DNA from: JACPSX01 sp035288405 [NCBI: bacterium] | Lineage (GTDB): Bacteria; JACPSX01 | DNA: 8,173 nucleotides | Assembly: GCA_035288405.1 (NCBI GenBank) | Contig: DATEAK010000365.1 | Span: forward strand, 1-8,173 | Direction: 5' to 3' | Part shown: positions 6,363 to 8,173 of the stretch, one piece after another | Numbering within the stretch: the stretch's first letter is position 1 | Layout: every line of letters begins with the position of its first letter | The notes under the pieces: model-generated | Told to the model about the DNA's origin: nothing | The model's database searches: none | Seen by the model: the letters and a program-made list of their open reading frames with translations, nothing else | Position numbers and translations under genes: made by a program

Positions 6363-6923
6363 TCACAGGCGTGTTCTTGCCCTGAGGAGGTGAGCCGCCC
6401 AGAAGCTCAGAGCCAGGAAGAATATTCCCAGGAAAATATAGACTTCGAGGCGCTTGAGATCTCCCAGGATCGCGGTGAGTGCGTCTCCAAAACCATACCC
6501 CAGGTATCCGAAGAGGAGTACCCACACCACAGCGCTGCTCACGTTCAGGATGGCAAACCTTGCCGGTTTCATGGAACTGGTGCCGATGGCCAGGGGGATG
6601 GCGATGCGGAAGCCATAAAGGAACCGCTGCAGTAAAACGACCCAGGTACCAAAGCGCTCGATGAAATGCAGAGCATAGGGGTACTTTTCAGAGAAACGCC
6701 GGGATCGGGCGATCCAGAGTCTGCCTTGCCAGCGGCCCAGGAAGTAGAAGAATTCATCGCTTAGAACGGTTCCCAGAAAAGCTATCAGCAAAACCATCTG
6801 CAAGTTGAGGTAGCCGTGGAAAGCGGCAAAGCCGGCCAAAATCAGCACCACCTCTCCTTCCAGGAAGGCGCCGACAAAGACAGCCAGATAGCCGTAACGC
6901 TCAATTATCCACAAATATTCCAT
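6363..6923 (-). CDS. DedA/VTT-domain family membrane protein
   Basis: DedA-family proteins are inner-membrane proteins of the VTT (SNARE-associated) superfamily; characterised members flip or move lipids such as undecaprenyl phosphate or phosphatidylethanolamine, and mutants have envelope and pH defects. The 186-residue product has the family length and pattern: a first membrane segment ending in FLEGEVVLILAGF (acidic E22 and E24 in the re-entrant region), LSDEFFYFLGRWQG at 54-67 with conserved Asp and Gly-Arg, QRFLYGFRIAIPLAIGTSSM at 99-118 with the two conserved arginines R100 and R106, then N-x-x-SAVVW and two C-terminal helices. The ATG at 6923 has GGAG about 11 bases upstream, slightly far, but no alternative start fits better. 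Nearby prenyltransferase and lipid-related function is suggestive only; the substrate is unknown. Confidence 0.9.
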   Translation of the reverse strand: MEYLWIIERYGYLAVFVGAFLEGEVVLILAGFAAFHGYLNLQMVLLIAFLGTVLSDEFFYFLGRWQGRLWIARSRRFSEKYPYALHFIERFGTWVVLLQRFLYGFRIAIPLAIGTSSMKPARFAILNVSSAVVWVLLFGYLGYGFGDALTAILGDLKRLEVYIFLGIFFLALSFWAAHLLRARTRL

Positions 6924-6951
6924 GCTTTCGGGGGCTCCGTAAAATGCTCGT

Positions 6952-6960
6952 ATCTTAGCA
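6952..6960 (-). promoter_or_regulatory. Possible extended -10 promoter for dedA
   Basis: On the minus strand TGC followed by TAAGAT reads as an extended -10 element (TGn plus a 4-of-6 match). It is about 30 bases before the dedA ATG and would give a leader of about 20 bases. No clear -35 is present. Low confidence. Confidence 0.3.
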
Positions 6961-6995
6961 GAATTTTTCCTTGCCCTTGTGGATTTGTTTTAGTG

Positions 6996-7021
6996 AAAAA
7001 GCGTGATGACGAGGACGACGC
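6996..7021 (-). terminator. Weak terminator candidate after the P-type ATPase gene
   Basis: On the minus strand GCGT and ACGC (plus-strand 7018-7021 and 7001-7004) can pair over a 13-base loop and are followed by five T's (plus-strand A-run 6996-7000). The stem is only 4 bp, so this is weak. It lies about 30 bases after the ATPase stop, in the right place to separate that gene from dedA. Confidence 0.25.
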
Positions 7022-7051
7022 GCGGGATTTCCGGTCGTATTTTCAGAAGAG

Positions 7052-8173
7052 TCAGGCCCGAGTTCTGAGCAGACGAAGCCCGTTGGCGGTCACCAGCAGG
7101 GAGCCGCCCATGTCGGCGGCCAGTGCCATCCACAAGGTAGCCAGCCCCGATAGGGTCAAGACCAGAAAAACAGCCTTGATCAGAAGGGCCAGGGCAATGT
7201 TGGCTCGTATGATGTTGACGGCCCGGCGTCCGGTCCGGATGGTTAGCGGAAGTTGAGAGAGATCGTCGCCCATGAGGACGATATCCGCAGTTTCCAGAGC
7301 CGCATGCGTACCCGCTCCCCCCATGGCGATTCCAACCGCAGAAGCTGCAAGGGCCGGAGCATCGTTGATCCCGTCTCCCACCATGGCAACCTTTTTTCCC
7401 CCGGTAGTCAACGACTGAACCACCTGGACTTTGTTTTCCGGAAGGAGTTCGTAATAGACGCGGTCGATCCCCAGTTGGGAGGCCATCGCCTCGGCGGCTC
7501 CCCGGTTATCTCCCGTGAGCATGACAACTTCGAGACCACATTCTTTGATCTGATCGAGGGCATTACGCGCTCCGGGTCGTGGAGTGTCCACGAAAGTGAT
7601 CATGCCCATGACCTGATCCTGGCTTCCTAAGAAGACGGCGGTCTCCCCCCGATCTTCCGAGTGGTGCAGTATCTTTTCCAGGTCCGGGTTGCACTGCTCC
7701 TTTTCCTCCAGGAAGCGGTGGTTCCCCATAAAAAAGGAACCGTTGTCAACCTGTCCCTGCACCCCCATGCCGGGGATCGCCTGGACCTGCTTCGCGCTGA
7801 GAAGCGGGATTCCCGCGTTGGCGGCATGATTCACGATCGATCCCGCCAGATGATGTTCCGATCGCACGCCGAGGGACGCGGCAACCTGGAGAACTTGGGC
7901 AGGGGAGTGAGAATTCAGAGGAAGAACCCGGCTCACCCGGGGCCGGCCAAGAGTCAGTGTCCCCGTTTTGTCGAAGGCGATCACCTGAACATGGCCGATT
8001 GCTTCCAGAAAATTTCCTCCTTTGATAAGAACCCCCCGGCGGGCGGCCCCGGCAAGCCCGGAGAGAATGGTGACGGGGGTTGAAATGACCAGGGCGCAGG
8101 GGCACGAAACCACCAGCAGGACCAGCGCCCGATAAAACCAGGAAGAGAAGGGAGCGCCCGTGAGCAGGGGGGG
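7052..8173 (-). CDS. Heavy-metal translocating P1B-type ATPase, Zn/Cd/Pb type (5' end outside window)
   Basis: This ATP-driven inner-membrane pump exports divalent soft metals from the cytoplasm. The frame is open to the window edge, so the N-terminus (metal-binding domain and first transmembrane helices) is missing and the GTG at 8113 is internal. In the 373 visible residues: CPC metal site at 24-26 (SCPCALVIS), phosphorylated Asp68 in DKTGTLT, nucleotide-domain G-x-G at about 135-137, TGD at 220-222 and GDGIND at 266-271. The last two helices carry N325, K333 (IKAVFLVL) and D354-x-G356 (ADMGGSLLV), with NGLRLLR near the end. This is the P1B-2 signature of ZntA/CadA pumps rather than the copper P1B-1 type. 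The ATP-binding His-Pro dipeptide reads His107-His108. A MerR or ArsR regulator would be expected upstream, outside the window. It ends 128 bases before dedA. Confidence 0.95.
   Translation of the reverse strand, partial: PPLLTGAPFSSWFYRALVLLVVSCPCALVISTPVTILSGLAGAARRGVLIKGGNFLEAIGHVQVIAFDKTGTLTLGRPRVSRVLPLNSHSPAQVLQVAASLGVRSEHHLAGSIVNHAANAGIPLLSAKQVQAIPGMGVQGQVDNGSFFMGNHRFLEEKEQCNPDLEKILHHSEDRGETAVFLGSQDQVMGMITFVDTPRPGARNALDQIKECGLEVVMLTGDNRGAAEAMASQLGIDRVYYELLPENKVQVVQSLTTGGKKVAMVGDGINDAPALAASAVGIAMGGAGTHAALETADIVLMGDDLSQLPLTIRTGRRAVNIIRANIALALLIKAVFLVLTLSGLATLWMALAADMGGSLLVTANGLRLLRTRA

Noticed and set aside
6816-7256. A plus-strand frame across the dedA-ATPase gap with a charged KKRDDEDDARDF stretch near 6995-7030
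   Set aside because: The frame runs through the coding regions of both dedA and the ATPase on the other strand. No ribosome site precedes the GTG, and the charged run reflects repetitive GAC/GAG codons.

Overview
The window is a stretch of ordinary bacterial chromosome, moderately GC-rich by eye, densely coding, with Shine-Dalgarno-led starts and no sign of mobile DNA, tRNA, rRNA, CRISPR or phage genes. The gene set (Hsp20, Lon, a DUF47/PiT phosphate uptake pair, a cis-prenyltransferase, a cold-shock-domain protein, a small exported protein, a DedA protein, a Zn/Cd-type P1B ATPase) fits a free-living bacterium. The exported protein with a plain signal peptide, the hsp20-lon pairing and the type of prenyltransferase would suit a Deltaproteobacteria-, Nitrospirae- or Acidobacteria-like lineage. 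This placement is a guess; nothing in the window fixes the phylum.

Layout: the left half (1-4581) is read on the plus strand. It holds the 3' end of an hsp20 gene, lon 16 bases after it, an intrinsic terminator at about 2814-2839, then a two-gene phosphate operon (DUF47/PhoU-like regulator and PiT transporter, 12 bases apart). The right half (4661-8173) is read on the minus strand. In transcription order it holds a heavy-metal P1B ATPase (5' part outside the window), a DedA membrane protein, a small exported protein, a cold-shock-domain protein and an isoprenyl transferase. The two halves converge in the 79-base gap at 4582-4660.

Functionally, hsp20 and lon form a proteostasis unit: a holdase for misfolded proteins and the ATP-dependent protease that degrades them. 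The DUF47-PiT pair is a recurrent low-affinity phosphate (metal-phosphate) uptake module. The minus-strand genes look like separately promoted single genes or short units (candidate promoters before dedA, before the exported protein and before the prenyltransferase), with envelope and stress themes: metal efflux, membrane lipid handling, polyprenyl-phosphate synthesis and RNA chaperoning.

I did not find a convincing undescribed system. The points most worth a second look are: the prenyltransferase, which resembles the short-chain Z-farnesyl type from mycobacteria more than classical UppS; the P-type ATPase, whose conserved His-Pro dipeptide reads His-His; the small exported protein with a structured leader; and a hairpin plus T-run oriented against the surrounding genes at about 6324-6344.
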